Of a DNA stretch of 64,000 bases, positions 9,106 through 18,182 are shown one piece after another. Position 1 is the first letter of the stretch. Each line of letters begins with the position of its first letter. Origin of the DNA: Lachnospiraceae bacterium (lineage in GTDB: Bacteria > Bacillota > Clostridia > Lachnospirales > Lachnospiraceae); NCBI GenBank assembly GCA_024399135.1, contig JAKSHY010000009.1, forward strand, positions 1 through 64,000, written 5' to 3'. The notes under the pieces were generated by a model. It saw nothing but the letters and a program-made list of their open reading frames with translations, made no database searches and was not told the DNA's origin. The position numbers were made by a program, and so were the translations under genes.

Positions 9106-10047
9106 TTAAGCTAAGAACTCCTTCACCTGAGCATAAATGCCCTTTCCATCTAACTGGTACTTCTCGATTAATGCTGCAGCAGAACCAGATTCACCGAACA
9201 TATCCTGCATACCAATCTTCTTAACTGGAACTGGATAGTTAGCACTTAATGTATCACATACTGCAGAACCTAAACCACCAATTACAGAATGCTCTTCAGC
9301 TGTAACAACCTTTCCTGTCTTCTTAGCAGAAGCAAGGATTAATTCCTCATCTAAAGGCTTAATAGTACAGATGTTAATAACCTCAGCTGATACGCCATCC
9401 TTTTCAAGCATTTCAGCTGCTTCCAGGGCTGCACTTACACAGATACCTGTTGCAACAATTGTAAGGTCAGATCCTTCACGAACAACAGTACCCTTACCAA
9501 TTTCGAATTTGTAATCTGGATTATCGTTGATTACAGGACATGCTGCTCTTCCGAATCTCATATAAACAGGTCCATCATGCTCAGCTGCTGCCATAACACA
9601 AGCCTTAGCTTCGATATCATCAGCTGGACACATAACAACCATTCCAGGAATTGTTCTCATTAATGCTAAATCTTCATTACACTGATGTGATGCACCATCC
9701 TCACCTACAGAAATACCTGCATGTGTAGCACCAATCTTAACGTTCAAGTGTGGATATCCAACAGAGTTACGTACCTGCTCAAAAGCACGTCCAGCTGCGA
9801 ACATAGCGAATGAACTAACGAAAGGAATCTTACCGCATGTAGCAAGACCTGCTGCAATACCTACCATGTTACTTTCAGCAATACCACAGTCAATATGTCT
9901 GTCAGGGAAAGCCTTTTTGAAAACACCAGTCTTAGTAGCTGCTGCTAAATCTGCATCTAATACAACTACATCTTTATTCTTCTCACCTAATTCAACCAGA
10001 GCATTACCATAAGATTCTCTAGTTGCAATCTTCTTAACGTCTGCCAT
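9106..10047 (-). CDS. Transketolase, C-terminal subunit
   Basis: 313 aa, covering the pyrimidine-binding and C-terminal domains of transketolase. Motifs: the GIAESNMVGIAAGLA block with the Glu that activates thiamine diphosphate, SFAMFAAGRAFEQVRN, and a C-terminal domain with TAEEHSVIGGLGSAV. The partner, thiamine-diphosphate-binding, subunit is the gene just upstream; the two chains together equal one fused transketolase. ATG follows the upstream stop by 1 base, with AAGGAGG in front. Transfers two-carbon units between pentose and triose/tetrose phosphates. Split transketolases are common in Clostridia and archaea. Confidence 0.95.
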   Translation of the reverse strand: MADVKKIATRESYGNALVELGEKNKDVVVLDADLAAATKTGVFKKAFPDRHIDCGIAESNMVGIAAGLATCGKIPFVSSFAMFAAGRAFEQVRNSVGYPHLNVKIGATHAGISVGEDGASHQCNEDLALMRTIPGMVVMCPADDIEAKACVMAAAEHDGPVYMRFGRAACPVINDNPDYKFEIGKGTVVREGSDLTIVATGICVSAALEAAEMLEKDGVSAEVINICTIKPLDEELILASAKKTGKVVTAEEHSVIGGLGSAVCDTLSANYPVPVKKIGMQDMFGESGSAAALIEKYQLDGKGIYAQVKEFLA

Positions 10048-10048
10048 C

Positions 10049-10891
10049 TTATGCTTCCTCCTTTGCTAATTCTTCATCGATTTTTTCCAAATCTGCCATT
10101 GCTACTGCGTACTGCTCATCATTAGGAGCTGTACCGTGCCATGAAGCCTGATTCTCCATGAAGGAAACGCCCTTACCCTTTACTGTGTTAAGGATAATAC
10201 ATGTTGGCATACCCTTTGTATTCTTAGCTTCAGAAAAAGCTTTACGTAAAGCATCAAAATCATGTCCATCGATTTCAATTACATGGAAGTTGAATGCTTC
10301 GAACTTCTTTCCAATAGGATATGGAGAACATACATCTTCAACTGATCCATCAATCTGTAAACCATTGTTATCAACGATTACACATAAGTTATCAAGCTTT
10401 CTGTGTCCAGCGAACATTGATGCTTCCCAAACCTGACCTTCCTGAATTTCACCATCTCCAAGAAGTGTATATACTCTGTAATCCTTATTATCGAGCTTTC
10501 CTGCTAATGCCATACCAACAGCTGCTGAAATACCCTGTCCTAATGAACCTGAAGACATATCAATTCCAGGAACATGCTGCATACATGGATGACCCTGAAG
10601 GTGTGAGCCAAGCTTACGTAAAGTCTTAAGCTCTTCTACTGGGAAATATCCTCTATGTGCCATTGCAGAATACAATGCAGGTGCATTGTGACCCTTTGAC
10701 AATACAAAACGATCTCTACTATCCATCTTAGGATTCTTAGGATCAATATTCATTTCTTCGAAATACAAATACGTAACGCAATCTGCACATCCTAATGATC
10801 CACCTGGATGTCCAGCCTTTGCTTCATGTACACCGGTTACGATGCCCTTACGAATCTGATTTGCTAATTTTTTAAGCTCTAGATTGTTCAT
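10049..10891 (-). CDS. Transketolase, N-terminal subunit
   Basis: 280 aa, the thiamine-diphosphate-binding half of transketolase. Visible motifs: AGHPGGSLGCAD (substrate/cofactor histidines), SKGHNAPALY, and the GDGEIQEGQVWEASMFA thiamine-binding motif ending near VDNNGLQ. First gene of the unit tktN-tktC-rpe, behind its own promoter with a palindrome over the -35 box. ATG with GGAGGG site. The split arrangement puts the cofactor-diphosphate and pyrimidine sites on different chains. Confidence 0.95.
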   Translation of the reverse strand: MNNLELKKLANQIRKGIVTGVHEAKAGHPGGSLGCADCVTYLYFEEMNIDPKNPKMDSRDRFVLSKGHNAPALYSAMAHRGYFPVEELKTLRKLGSHLQGHPCMQHVPGIDMSSGSLGQGISAAVGMALAGKLDNKDYRVYTLLGDGEIQEGQVWEASMFAGHRKLDNLCVIVDNNGLQIDGSVEDVCSPYPIGKKFEAFNFHVIEIDGHDFDALRKAFSEAKNTKGMPTCIILNTVKGKGVSFMENQASWHGTAPNDEQYAVAMADLEKIDEELAKEEA

Positions 10892-10938
10892 CTTTTCCCT
10901 CCAAAAATATAAATAAAACCCGTTGCGTCTATAAGTTT

Positions 10939-10971
10939 AGCATACTAGTAATTGATAGTACATATCAATTA
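10939..10971 (-). promoter_or_regulatory. Transketolase operon promoter with overlapping palindrome
   Basis: Minus strand: TTGATA (10968-10963), 18-bp spacer, TATGCT (10944-10939). A perfect inverted repeat, TAATTGATA (49-57) and TATCAATTA (63-71 of this 10900 block), spacer 5 bp, covers the -35 box exactly. That placement suits a repressor operator; the regulator is unknown. Confidence 0.45.
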
Positions 10972-11013
10972 ATGCTATTAGAATAACTATTTATTGCGAA
11001 TTATTGTGCAAAT

Positions 11014-11037
11014 ATTCTTTAGGTTTTTCTAAAGAAT
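11014..11037 (-). terminator. Weak hairpin at the end of the 11029 lipoprotein gene
   Basis: ATTCTTTAG (reverse of 11037-11029) pairs with CTAAAGAAT over a 6-base loop. The stop codon TAG is inside the stem. Only a poor T-tract follows, so termination may be partial. Confidence 0.4.
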
Positions 11038-11709
11038 TTTAAGTACTATTTCTTCTTTTTCGCTATCAAAAACAAGTTCAAGATTATTGTCGGCATCTTC
11101 CTTTAAGCTATCCATATCTATCACAAGATTGATAACCTTTTCTTCTTCATCCTCCGACTCTTTTTCTTTAGTCACACTAATAATCCATGGCGTATTATCA
11201 GCATCCTTATACACTGTAAGTCCGATAAGTCTTTGCTTTGGCATGAATCCACTCACCATATCAAGCACGTTGGTGACTAAATCCTTTTCACCCTTTTCCA
11301 TAATCGATAGCTTCGAAAAAGTCATGTTAGTATTATTCAAAAGAGAAAAAGATACAGGAGAAAGAACCTTCGCTTCCTCTGAAAGCTTAATCTCACCTAT
11401 TGTTTTCAAATATCCTGAGTAGCTTTCATTCATGGAATCCATGACATCTATAACCATATCTATTTCTTCGTCCTTCATCTCATACAGATTAAAGGCTTTA
11501 ATTTCCTCTATCTTAAGAACCATCTTATCAAGCTCATCAGACAGTGTATCCTCACCAAGGTCTGAATTCGCCTTCGCAACCTGGTTATGATTTTTAACTA
11601 ATTCTCTGTATTTTGCCTGTGCTTCGGCTATTTTTTCTTCTGATGGGCCACACGCTGTTAACAGAATAACTGCTCCCATCAGTACAAATATATATTTTAG
11701 TTTCTTCAT
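11029..11709 (-). CDS. Putative lipoprotein, unknown function
   Basis: 226 aa from the ATG at 11709, which has GAAGGAA about 12 bases upstream; a TTG seven codons earlier is less likely. The N-terminus is a lipoprotein signal: KKLKY, a hydrophobic stretch, then the lipobox LLTAC. After the cysteine, a helical Glu/Lys-rich segment (~25-110) is followed by a mixed region containing KQRLIGLTVYKDADNTPWIISV. I do not recognise a family. It overlaps the stop of the upstream esterase gene region and is the last gene of the suf-ABC-esterase run, so it is probably a membrane-anchored surface protein. Function not assigned. Confidence 0.8.
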   Translation of the reverse strand: MKKLKYIFVLMGAVILLTACGPSEEKIAEAQAKYRELVKNHNQVAKANSDLGEDTLSDELDKMVLKIEEIKAFNLYEMKDEEIDMVIDVMDSMNESYSGYLKTIGEIKLSEEAKVLSPVSFSLLNNTNMTFSKLSIMEKGEKDLVTNVLDMVSGFMPKQRLIGLTVYKDADNTPWIISVTKEKESEDEEEKVINLVIDMDSLKEDADNNLELVFDSEKEEIVLKIL

Positions 11710-11713
11710 AAGA

Positions 11714-12850
11714 TTACTGATTTCCTTCAAGCTTTTCCTTTAAATATCCAATAAGTACCTCTGAGGCAATTCTATGCGACACCTCACCTGGATGCATATG
11801 AGAACCATATCCATCCTTAGTTGTATTAGGAAGGTTTATGAAACCTATATTTTTGTCCCCGGTGCTTAATTTATACGCATTAATAGCTTCTGTGATAGGA
11901 AGTGTCAGCCTGTATCCGAGCATTCCATAGCACCATACAATATGCGCAGTTTTGTTATGCTTTCTTAGCATAATAAGAAAGTCAATTACTGCCTTTTCGA
12001 CATTCATTAAATCCTCTTCAAAGAAGCTTCCATCCTCATTAAGTCTTTGAAAATATGTGATACCGGTTTCTGGAACAGTAAATGGTGGCTGAAAGAATGC
12101 TGTATCATCATTAGTTCCAAGATTAACAACAATAGCATCAGGCTGCCATGATTCAAAATCATATTCATCCATCATTCCAAGTTCTCTGGCAGCTTCTCCT
12201 GTAGACAGTCCACATACTTTTTCATATACAGATGGAATGTTATGCCTTATATCATTATCCCATCCACAATATACTCCCCAGCCACCCTGAGAAATAATGT
12301 GATAATCTGCATCAAGTGCCTTAGATGTCATATTGGCATAGTTTCTTGAAAAGCCCATATACATTGCAAGCCAGTCTGTATCTTCATATGCTCCATAGGT
12401 ACCCTCCCCTGAAGTAATACTGTCACCTATGAACTCGATTTTATATTTGTGAGAAGGAACCTCTTTAAACTCTCCATCTAACTTAAAGCCCTTAACTAAA
12501 AGCTTAACGTATTCATCCTCACTCATAGCCTGAAGCTCACGATAGAATTTGACTGTTTTTGGTGCATCAAATGTCATGTTTCTGAAAAGACATATGCTAT
12601 GTTCCCCTGGAAGGAGCATGAATCTTCCCATTATACTGCCATTAAGTTCATAAGCAACCCACATTTCATGAAAATCACTGTCGGTTTCAACATCTATCCA
12701 CAACTCTTGGCCTGTTACTGTTACTTCAACACCGCTTCCATTGAATAAAAGAGGGAGTGGAGATGTCACCTTTCCAACACGGCCATATATATTTTTAAAT
12801 GGAACATCCTCTATATTTACTTTTCTTAAATTCTCATTTGGCTTATACAT
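11714..12850 (-). CDS. SGNH-hydrolase carbohydrate esterase, CE2-like
   Basis: 378 aa. An N-terminal ~115-residue jelly-roll-like domain is followed by an SGNH esterase domain: block I IEFIGDSITSGEGTYG (nucleophile Ser in GDS), VVNLGTNDD (block III), and SHMHPGEVSH with the catalytic His. This two-domain layout is that of carbohydrate esterase family 2, deacetylases of xylan or glucomannan. No signal peptide is visible, so it may act on imported acetylated oligosaccharides. It lies 51 bases behind the ABC exporter gene and 5 bases ahead of a lipoprotein gene. The esterase fold is clear; the substrate is inferred. Confidence 0.85.
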   Translation of the reverse strand: MYKPNENLRKVNIEDVPFKNIYGRVGKVTSPLPLLFNGSGVEVTVTGQELWIDVETDSDFHEMWVAYELNGSIMGRFMLLPGEHSICLFRNMTFDAPKTVKFYRELQAMSEDEYVKLLVKGFKLDGEFKEVPSHKYKIEFIGDSITSGEGTYGAYEDTDWLAMYMGFSRNYANMTSKALDADYHIISQGGWGVYCGWDNDIRHNIPSVYEKVCGLSTGEAARELGMMDEYDFESWQPDAIVVNLGTNDDTAFFQPPFTVPETGITYFQRLNEDGSFFEEDLMNVEKAVIDFLIMLRKHNKTAHIVWCYGMLGYRLTLPITEAINAYKLSTGDKNIGFINLPNTTKDGYGSHMHPGEVSHRIASEVLIGYLKEKLEGNQ

Positions 12851-12901
12851 CTAAATTACCCTCTCTGAAACAGCTAAAGAAAACTGCATGAAACTAAAAT
12901 A

Positions 12902-14722
12902 TTAGTTGGACATACTGCTATGAAGCTTCGTATAAAAACCACCCTTTCCTATCAGCTCCTCATGATTACCCTGCTCAATAATCTTTCCATCCTTCATTAC
13001 CAGAATGATATCTGCGTTCTGAATCGTTGATAGTCTGTGTGCAACTATGAAAGAAGTTCTTCCTTCCATAAGCGTATTAAACGCCTGCTGTATTCTAATT
13101 TCTGTACGTGTATCTATTGATGAAGTTGCTTCATCTAAAATAAGCATCGGTGGCAGTAAAAGCATTACTCTTGTTATACATAAAAGCTGCTTCTGTCCCT
13201 GACTTAGGCTTCCTCCATCTTCTCCGATCATAGTGTCGTATTTCATAGGAAGTCGTCTTATGAAGCTATGAGCATGCGAAAGCTTCGCTGCCTCGATGAT
13301 TTCCTCATCTGTAGCATCTGGCTTCGCCATTTTAATGTTATCTTTAATAGTTCCTTTAATTAAATAAGTATCCTGAAGAACCATTCCATATGATGAACGA
13401 AGCGATTTTCTCTTAAGATCATTAATATTGTTGCCATCAACTGAAATTGAACCTTCATCAACATCATAGAATTTCATCAAAAGATTAATAAGCGTTGTTT
13501 TTCCACAGCCTGTCGGGCCAACTATGGCAACCTTCTTTCCTTTGGTGACATCAAGATTAAAGTCCTTGATAAGCTCCTTTTCCTTGTCATAAGAAAATGC
13601 AACATTATCTATTTTAATATTACCCTGAACATCACTAAGTTCCTTACTATCATCATCAGATGCTTCCTCTTTTGCTTCTATTACTTCGAATACTCTTGCG
13701 GCACACGCTAATGCATTCTGAAGCTCACTTATTACACTCGATATCTCATTAAATGGCTTGGTATATTGATTAGCATAGGACAAAAATACAGTTAATGTAC
13801 CAACTGTAATACCTTTAGTTATGAAACTGTCTCCTGTAGAAAGAGCAAAATACGCACCTGTCAGAGCAACGAGCGCATAACATACAGCGTTAACGAATCT
13901 GGTACTGGGATTAGTTAATGAAGAAAAGAATATGGCATTAAGTGAGGATTTCTGAAGACGGTTATTAATGTCATCAAACCTTGCTAATACCTTTCCTTCC
14001 TGTGAGAATGCTTTAACAACCTTCTCATTACCTATCATCTCATCAATCAAAGATGTCTGCTCTCCTCTTTGAACAGACTGTAGCTTAAACATAGAATATG
14101 TCTTGGATGAAATGAATTTTGCCACGAACAAAGATAAAGGAGTTACACATACAACTACAAGTGTAATTGCAATATTCATGCTTACCATGAAAATCAGTGT
14201 GCCAAGAATAGTCATAATACCAGTAAATGCCTGCGTAAAGCCAAGCAAAAGGCCATCGGCGAACTGATCCGCATCCGAAATAATTCTGCTCACTATATCT
14301 CCCTGAGAATGTGAATCTATGTAAGATATTGGTAACTTCTGAATCTTTTCTATAGCAGAGTTTCTAAGATCTCTTACAGTATTATACGTAATCTTATTAT
14401 TAATAAGATTCATAATCCACTGCGCTATACCTACTATTGCAGCGAATACTGCTGCCATAATGAGATTGTCTTTAACTACCTCACCACCATCTTTTCCAAT
14501 AAGAGGAAGCGCATCTATTGCATCACCTATTTTGATAGGTACTAAAAGAGTGAATAAAACAGATACGAACGCCAGAATAAGTGATACTAAAATTAAAGCC
14601 CAGTACTTTTTAAGAGTATTAAGAACCTTTTTAATTACCGCTTTTCGTCCTGACTGCGAAACTGCATCATTATCAGTATTTAAATTTCCTTTTGGTACGA
14701 AACCCGAAGTATCAAGTGCCAT
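12902..14722 (-). CDS. ABC exporter half, canonical ATP site (subunit B)
   Basis: 606 aa: N-terminal cytoplasmic tail, six membrane helices (residues ~40-330) and an ABC ATPase. The Walker A is GPTGCGKTT, the signature is LSQGQKQLL and the Walker B is MLILDEATSSID, with an intact catalytic Glu. With the adjacent 14723 gene it should form a heterodimeric exporter of the TM287/288, LmrCD or BmrCD type, in which one ATP site is degenerate. There is no N-terminal C39 peptidase, so it is not a peptide-processing transporter. Likely role is drug, lipid or metabolite export; substrate unknown. Confidence 0.92.
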   Translation of the reverse strand: MALDTSGFVPKGNLNTDNDAVSQSGRKAVIKKVLNTLKKYWALILVSLILAFVSVLFTLLVPIKIGDAIDALPLIGKDGGEVVKDNLIMAAVFAAIVGIAQWIMNLINNKITYNTVRDLRNSAIEKIQKLPISYIDSHSQGDIVSRIISDADQFADGLLLGFTQAFTGIMTILGTLIFMVSMNIAITLVVVCVTPLSLFVAKFISSKTYSMFKLQSVQRGEQTSLIDEMIGNEKVVKAFSQEGKVLARFDDINNRLQKSSLNAIFFSSLTNPSTRFVNAVCYALVALTGAYFALSTGDSFITKGITVGTLTVFLSYANQYTKPFNEISSVISELQNALACAARVFEVIEAKEEASDDDSKELSDVQGNIKIDNVAFSYDKEKELIKDFNLDVTKGKKVAIVGPTGCGKTTLINLLMKFYDVDEGSISVDGNNINDLKRKSLRSSYGMVLQDTYLIKGTIKDNIKMAKPDATDEEIIEAAKLSHAHSFIRRLPMKYDTMIGEDGGSLSQGQKQLLCITRVMLLLPPMLILDEATSSIDTRTEIRIQQAFNTLMEGRTSFIVAHRLSTIQNADIILVMKDGKIIEQGNHEELIGKGGFYTKLHSSMSN

Positions 14723-16447
14723 TTATTTTACCTGCGAATAGTGTATTTCTTTGTATACGTCACAATTATTTAATAATTCGTTATGAGTTCCCATTCCAAC
14801 CACATCACCATCATCTAAGACAATAATCATGTCAGCGTCTGCAACAGAGGTAGTTCTTTGAGAGACTATAACTACTGTCGGATTATATGAAAGACTCTTT
14901 ATATTACTTCTTAATTTTGAATCTGTAAGATAATCAAGAGCAGAAGACGAATCATCGAGAATCAAAATCTCAGGTTTTCTAACTAAAGCCCTTGCTATAG
15001 TTAATCGCTGTCTCTGACCTCCGGAAAGATTCTTTCCTCCAGCCTCAATTTTACTGTCAAGACCACCCTTAGTTAAAACAACATCTTCTGCAACAGCCAT
15101 TCTAACAGCTTCCATCATTTCTTCATCAGTTGCGTTTTCATTTCCCCATAAAAGGTTATCTTTTATACTTCCATCAAATAAAACCGCCTTCTGCATTACT
15201 ATGCCAATGCTGTTTCGAAGGTCATCTGTATTTATTGTCTTAACATCTTCTCCATTAATTATTACTCTTCCCGATGTAGCATCATAAAATCTTGGAATAA
15301 GACTGACTAAAGATGTTTTTCCTGAACCTGTTCCTCCAATAATTCCAAGAGTTTTTCCTTTTTCTAATTTGAATGAAACGCCTGTCAATGACTCATCTGA
15401 ATCCTCATGATATCTTAAAGAAACATCATCAAACTCTATCGCATAATCTGAATCCATATGGCTGCTTGCAGAATCTATTCCTTCCATTCCCTCTTCAATA
15501 TCGAATACATCCGAAATTCTGTTAGCAGAAGCTAATGCCTTATTAATTGTCACAATAAGATTAGCAAATTTGATTAATTCAAGAAGAATCTGTGACATAT
15601 AGTTATAGAGTGCAACTACCTGTCCGGTTGTGATAATTCCGGAAGATGCTCTGTATCCACCAACACTTATTAATACTATTATCGCAAGATTAATAATTAC
15701 GTAGGTTAATGGGTTTAATAATCCTGATATTTTTCCTGCGCTTCTTTGTAATCTTGAAAGTGTCTCATTATTATCCCTGAATTCTAAGACTTCACTGTCT
15801 TCTTTGACGAAAGCACGAATTACCCTGACTCCTGAAAGATTTTCTCTTGTCAGGCATAGAACATCATCAAGCTTTGACTGAACCTTTTTAAGCATAGGAA
15901 TATTAGACTTCATAATAAGTCCAACAACTATGAAAAGAATCACAACAACAGCAACAAAAATGAGAGCAGACTCAGCATCAATGGTGAATGCCATTACAGT
16001 CGCTCCAATTACTATGAACGGAGAACGAAGGAATAGCCTTAGGAACATATTCACTCCATTCTGAATCGTATTAACATCTGCTGTCATTCTGGTAATCATG
16101 GTTGATGTACCAATATTGTCTATTTTAGAAAAGTTTAGATTAAGAAGATGTGAAAATAAATCATGTCGCAAATCTCTAGAAAAGCATGTGGCAGCTTTTG
16201 CGGCAAAGTATTGCGCTGTCACTGCGCATATAAGTCCTACAAAGCCAAGTGAAATTAAAATAAAAAAACATTTAATAATATAGGCTCTGTCTCCCTGTCC
16301 TAAATTTCCATCTGCTATTCCTATATCTATCATTGATGCAATAACTAAAGGAACAAGCAATTCAAAAGAAGCCTCCAGCATTTTAAACAGGGGGCTTAAT
16401 ATACTTTCTTTTTTATATCCTTTTAAATATACAAGTAATCTTTTCAT
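14723..16447 (-). CDS. ABC exporter half, degenerate ATP site (subunit A)
   Basis: 574 aa with six membrane helices and an ABC ATPase: Walker A GGTGSGKTS, signature LSGGQRQRL, Walker B ILILDDSSSALD. The catalytic Glu after Walker B is Asp (LDDS), the hallmark of the degenerate site in heterodimeric exporters. The stop codon abuts the start of the partner gene at 14722. It follows the SufB-like gene by 4 bases with no obvious ribosome-binding site, suggesting translational coupling. Substrate unknown. Confidence 0.92.
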   Translation of the reverse strand: MKRLLVYLKGYKKESILSPLFKMLEASFELLVPLVIASMIDIGIADGNLGQGDRAYIIKCFFILISLGFVGLICAVTAQYFAAKAATCFSRDLRHDLFSHLLNLNFSKIDNIGTSTMITRMTADVNTIQNGVNMFLRLFLRSPFIVIGATVMAFTIDAESALIFVAVVVILFIVVGLIMKSNIPMLKKVQSKLDDVLCLTRENLSGVRVIRAFVKEDSEVLEFRDNNETLSRLQRSAGKISGLLNPLTYVIINLAIIVLISVGGYRASSGIITTGQVVALYNYMSQILLELIKFANLIVTINKALASANRISDVFDIEEGMEGIDSASSHMDSDYAIEFDDVSLRYHEDSDESLTGVSFKLEKGKTLGIIGGTGSGKTSLVSLIPRFYDATSGRVIINGEDVKTINTDDLRNSIGIVMQKAVLFDGSIKDNLLWGNENATDEEMMEAVRMAVAEDVVLTKGGLDSKIEAGGKNLSGGQRQRLTIARALVRKPEILILDDSSSALDYLTDSKLRSNIKSLSYNPTVVIVSQRTTSVADADMIIVLDDGDVVGMGTHNELLNNCDVYKEIHYSQVK

Positions 16448-16451
16448 ATGC

Positions 16452-17381
16452 TTAATTTAAGAAATTCTGAATAATGACATTTTCAGCTTCTTCATTATTT
16501 AATCCAAGTGTCTTAAGCTTTAGTAGCTGCTCATCATTGATTCTTCCAATTGCTGCTTCATGAATGATAGCAGCATCTACATGCTCTGCATCAATCTCTG
16601 GAATTGATTTTACATTAGCCTTATCCATTATTATGGAATCACACTGAATATGGGCATGGCAAAGAGCTCTTCCTATAGCATTAGGATGGAATACCTGCTT
16701 TGATTCTCCCTTAGCAACAGATCTTGATACTATCTGCGCTGAAGAAGACTCTGCATTAAGTACTACATCCATATTAGACTCTGCAACCTGATCCTCGTGT
16801 GTTAATAATCTTTCAGTAACATTTAATTTTGAATTCTTTCCGTTAAGCTCAACAAGTGTAGTTCTTTTAGTTGAATCAACCCCACCTATCTGTGCCGTAT
16901 CAAGGATGAATACTGCATCATCCTCGAGAAAAATCTTGGTTACCGGATTAAGAATTCTCTTTCCTGTTCCAGGGCCTTCTCCATAGTGCTTTTCTTCATA
17001 TCTTACTGTGGCGCCCTTTCCTACATAAAATGCATGGATACCATCATGACGTGAATCATCACAACCTGAGTTATGAATTCCACAGCCTGCAACTATAGTT
17101 ACGTTAGCTCCTGCTTCTACGTGAAAGTCATTATATACCTCATCATTAAGTCCTGAAGATGTGATAACAACAGGAATATGCACGTATTCACCCTGTGCAT
17201 TCTTGCTGATATAGACATCGATTCCAGATTTATCCTCTTTTTTTACTATTTTGATGTTTTCGGTATCTCCATGGCAAAGTGCTGTTCCATCCTTTCGAAG
17301 ATTAAATGCACCTTCCTGCTTGAAACCATATTCATCTATTTTATTTAATACCTCTTGGGTTGTTTCATCTATATTCGCCAT
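16452..17381 (-). CDS. SufB/SufD-family Fe-S assembly scaffold, minimal type
   Basis: 309 aa with the right-handed beta-helix core of SufB/SufD proteins and a C-terminal helical region (HVDAAIIHEAAIGRINDEQLLKLKTLGLNNEEAE) that contacts SufC. It is much shorter than SufB (~465 aa). A Cys/His-rich stretch, VAGCGIHNSGCDDSRHDGIH, sits in the core and may bind iron or cluster. The ATG at 17381 overlaps the sufC stop; a GTG four codons earlier is possible. Paired only with the ATPase gene and without SufS, SufU or SufE, it resembles the two-gene SmsCB-type (SUF-like minimal system) of anaerobes. Assignment to that subtype is inference. Confidence 0.85.
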   Translation of the reverse strand: MANIDETTQEVLNKIDEYGFKQEGAFNLRKDGTALCHGDTENIKIVKKEDKSGIDVYISKNAQGEYVHIPVVITSSGLNDEVYNDFHVEAGANVTIVAGCGIHNSGCDDSRHDGIHAFYVGKGATVRYEEKHYGEGPGTGKRILNPVTKIFLEDDAVFILDTAQIGGVDSTKRTTLVELNGKNSKLNVTERLLTHEDQVAESNMDVVLNAESSSAQIVSRSVAKGESKQVFHPNAIGRALCHAHIQCDSIIMDKANVKSIPEIDAEHVDAAIIHEAAIGRINDEQLLKLKTLGLNNEEAENVIIQNFLN

Positions 17382-17382
17382 A

Positions 17383-18102
17383 TTAATTCTCACTCATACA
17401 TGCATGAGTTTCCCCTTTTACTAAAACCGGGTAAACTTCATCCTTAGTTCCAATTCCCTGAACCTTGCCATCCTTTATTACCATAATTCTGTCAGCCATC
17501 TCAATGATTCTTTCCTGATGAGAAATGATAATAATACTCTGATCTGAATTTTTGTGAAGCTTCTCGAACTGCTTAACGAGCATTGAAAAGCTCCAAAGAT
17601 CAATACCAGCTTCCGGCTCATCAAAAATACATAATTTATGACCTGTAGCCAATACAGAAGCTATTTCGATTCTTTTCATTTCACCGCCGGATAAAGTTCC
17701 ATCTACTTCTCTGTCCAAGTATTCTCTGGCGCAAAGACCAACCGAACTTAATAAATCACAACAGTTGATTTCACTTAATGATCCGCCTGCTGCCAGTGTT
17801 AATAACCTTTTTACTGTCATTCCTTTAAATCTTGGAGGCTGTTGAAATGCGAATCCAATTCCTTCTTTAGCTCTTTCATTGATATCTAAAGAAGTTATAT
17901 CTTTGTCATTGAAAATAATCTGACCCTCATCTTCTTTAATTATTCCCATTAGAATCTTAGCCAGAGTAGATTTACCACCACCATTTGGTCCTGTAATAAC
18001 CAAAAGTTCTCCATCATTCACATCAAAACTAACTTTATCAATAATGGTTTTTTCTACACCATCTTCAATTGGACGAAACACTAAATCTCTTACTTTTAAC
18101 AT
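17383..18102 (-). CDS. SufC-like Fe-S assembly ATPase
   Basis: 239 aa ABC ATPase: Walker A GPNGGGKST, Q-loop in FAFQQPPRF, signature LSGGEMKRIEIAS, Walker B LCIFDEPEAGID, switch His in ISHQE. SGGE(M/L)KR and DEPEAGID are typical of SufC rather than of transporters. Powers cluster assembly on the SufB-like scaffold encoded next. ATG at 18102 with AAAGGA 7 bases upstream; a TTG six codons earlier is less likely. It is the first gene of a run that continues into the ABC exporter, esterase and lipoprotein genes. Confidence 0.9.
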   Translation of the reverse strand: MLKVRDLVFRPIEDGVEKTIIDKVSFDVNDGELLVITGPNGGGKSTLAKILMGIIKEDEGQIIFNDKDITSLDINERAKEGIGFAFQQPPRFKGMTVKRLLTLAAGGSLSEINCCDLLSSVGLCAREYLDREVDGTLSGGEMKRIEIASVLATGHKLCIFDEPEAGIDLWSFSMLVKQFEKLHKNSDQSIIIISHQERIIEMADRIMVIKDGKVQGIGTKDEVYPVLVKGETHACMSEN

Positions 18103-18131
18103 TAAAAATCCTTTTCCCAATAATCACACAA

Positions 18132-18155
18132 AAGCATTGTCATATGACAATGCTT
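18132..18155 (-). terminator. Terminator after the purine gene pair
   Basis: A perfect 24-base palindrome (10-bp stem, 4-base turn) followed by TTTTGTG on the minus strand, 28 bases past the AICAR transformylase stop codon. Confidence 0.75.
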
Positions 18156-18182
18156 ATTGCTGCGGTATCTTTCAAATACTAA

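Noticed and set aside
12902-16447. ABC pair as exporter of the 43297 leader peptide
   Set aside because: Neither subunit has the C39 peptidase needed to cut the GG leader, and they are about 27 kb away.
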